Source of the DNA: Actinomycetota bacterium
Lineage (GTDB): Bacteria > Actinomycetota > UBA4738
Direction: 5' to 3'
Assembly (NCBI GenBank): GCA_013816105.1
Contig: JACDEY010000083.1
Location: 1-5,794, forward strand
DNA length: 5,794 bases
Positions 4,893 to 5,794 of this stretch are shown one piece after another. The notes beneath the pieces are model-generated. The model saw nothing but the letters and a program-made list of their open reading frames with translations, was not told the DNA's origin and searched no databases. How positions within the stretch are numbered: position 1 is the first letter of the stretch; each line of letters starts with the position of its first letter. A program made the translations under genes and the position numbers.

Positions 4893-5794
4893 TTACTGCG
4901 CTGGGTCGAACAGGGGCAGCTGGTCGCCCGTGCGCTCGACCAGCGGATCGAGCCCCAGCAGCGGCTCGAGCGCGCCGAGATCCGGTTCCTCGGCGCCGAG
5001 AAAGGAACGCAGGTGGTTCCATTTCAGGACGTGCCAGTTGCCGTCTCGGAACGCCCGGCGGAGCAGCGCGGATCGCTCCAGCTTGTGGCGGACGAGCTCC
5101 GTGCGTTCGGGCGGAATGACCAGGAACCGAACGAGCCGCTCGTCCGGCGGGATGCGGCCGTGGCGGCGGAGGATCGGCTCGCCGAGCATCGCGGTCCACT
5201 CCACCTCGAACATGAAGGCGGCCTTCTGGGGCACGTACCAGACGGCGTCCACGGCCTCGAGGGCCTCCTCGTGGCCACGCGCGATGCGGGGCAGATGGAC
5301 GCGCCGCTCGCCCGCATCGAGCCGGTCGGCGAGGAGGCCGCCGCCCACGCGGCGCCCCTGCTCGCGAGTCGAGAGCCAGACCTGCATCCCGAGCCGGTGA
5401 CCCCCGTCGGCCAGATCGGCCAGCAGGTCCGTGTGCTCGTGCGAGCGGCGGACCAGGTCCTCCGCCGTGCCGATCTCGTCGGGGCTGAGATCCACCCGGT
5501 AGCTCTCGAGACAGGCCCGAACAAGCGCCTCGTCCGCCCGATCGGGCCCGCTGAAGAGCGCGGCGATCCGCTCCGCGAACGCGGGCTCCGTGATGGACGT
5601 CACGGTCGACAGCAGGCTGTAGACCGCCCACTCGACGCGGTCGGCCAGCGGTGTGGCGGCCGCCGACTCGTCCTCCCGATCGCGGAGCCACCACTGGTCC
5701 GGCTCGAGCTCGACGAGCTGTCGCTGCGATGGCCGCCGGAGCTCCTCGAGAACGAGGGTCAGCAGGCGCGCCACGGGATCCGGCGCCCCGGTGG
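4893..5794 (-). CDS. C-terminal part of a larger protein with winged-helix-like and PD-(D/E)XK-like segments (5' end outside window)
   Basis: The frame is open at the right edge and ends at the TAA at 4893-4895; about 300 residues are visible. A GTG at 5774 is the first possible start here but has no good ribosome site, and the frame reads through it, so the true start is probably outside. Numbering from that GTG: residues about 46-92 (DRVEWAVYSLLST to ACLESYR) look like a winged helix. Residues 112-135 (HEHTDLLADLADGGHRLGMQVW) and 174-203 (VDAVWY, then FMFEVEWTAMLGEPILRR) resemble nuclease-fold proteins reading H..(I/L)..LL..LG..LG..VW, then IDV.W, then AFE(V/I)E.(T/S), a PD-(D/E)XK-like core with D176 and the E190-V-E192 pair. 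The usual motif lysine is replaced, so catalysis is uncertain. WHVLKWNHLRSF (247-258) closes the fold, followed by a short tail ending LPLFDPAQ. Similar tails may follow DNA methyltransferases in high-GC Chloroflexota; that is recollection, not shown here. Specific function unknown. Confidence 0.6.
   Translation of the reverse strand, partial: TGAPDPVARLLTLVLEELRRPSQRQLVELEPDQWWLRDREDESAAATPLADRVEWAVYSLLSTVTSITEPAFAERIAALFSGPDRADEALVRACLESYRVDLSPDEIGTAEDLVRRSHEHTDLLADLADGGHRLGMQVWLSTREQGRRVGGGLLADRLDAGERRVHLPRIARGHEEALEAVDAVWYVPQKAAFMFEVEWTAMLGEPILRRHGRIPPDERLVRFLVIPPERTELVRHKLERSALLRRAFRDGNWHVLKWNHLRSFLGAEEPDLGALEPLLGLDPLVERTGDQLPLFDPAQ

Noticed and set aside
3493..5694. A 733-residue minus-strand open frame, the longest in the window
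   Set aside because: It spans the boundary between the DUF885 gene and the upstream gene in a different frame, is dominated by Arg, Ala, Gly and Pro, and has no recognisable motif: a GC-rich shadow.

Overview
The window is high-GC DNA. All protein-coding content I can support lies on the minus strand, so genes run right to left. Strong G/C third-position bias, GTG and ATG starts, and one start with a -10 box directly upstream and no ribosome binding site suggest a high-GC, leaderless-tolerant bacterium. A Chloroflexota (Limnocylindria-like) or actinobacterial-type genome fits, but this is inference from composition and protein style; no taxonomic marker gene is present.

Layout in the direction of transcription (right to left). 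(1) 5794-4893: the C-terminal ~300 residues of a larger protein that enters from the right edge. It has a winged-helix-like segment followed by a domain resembling the PD-(D/E)XK nuclease fold with a D...FEVE core. (2) 4817-3135: a complete DUF885-family putative zinc metallopeptidase with an HExxPGHH motif. It starts at a GTG behind a good Shine-Dalgarno and ends inside a strong hairpin. (3) 3036-1417: a complete secreted PhoX/DUF839-like protein with a signal peptide and a clear Shine-Dalgarno, followed by a GC-rich 11-bp hairpin terminator. (4) 1342-992: a remnant of a class III (glutamate-1-semialdehyde-type) aminotransferase. A short N-terminal-half segment is joined in frame to the C-terminus, and the PLP-lysine core is missing. 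(5) 991-743: about 250 bases with no gene, carrying several small inverted repeats and a likely leaderless promoter. (6) 742-1: the N-terminal 247 residues of an MscS-family mechanosensitive channel, which runs off the left edge.

The genes do not form an obvious pathway. Spacings of 75-100 bases with hairpins between them suggest mostly separate transcription units sharing an orientation. The parts most worth a second look are the internally deleted aminotransferase remnant and the nuclease-fold-like C-terminal domain at the right edge. I found no CRISPR array, insertion sequence, tRNA or rRNA, and no convincing new multi-gene system.
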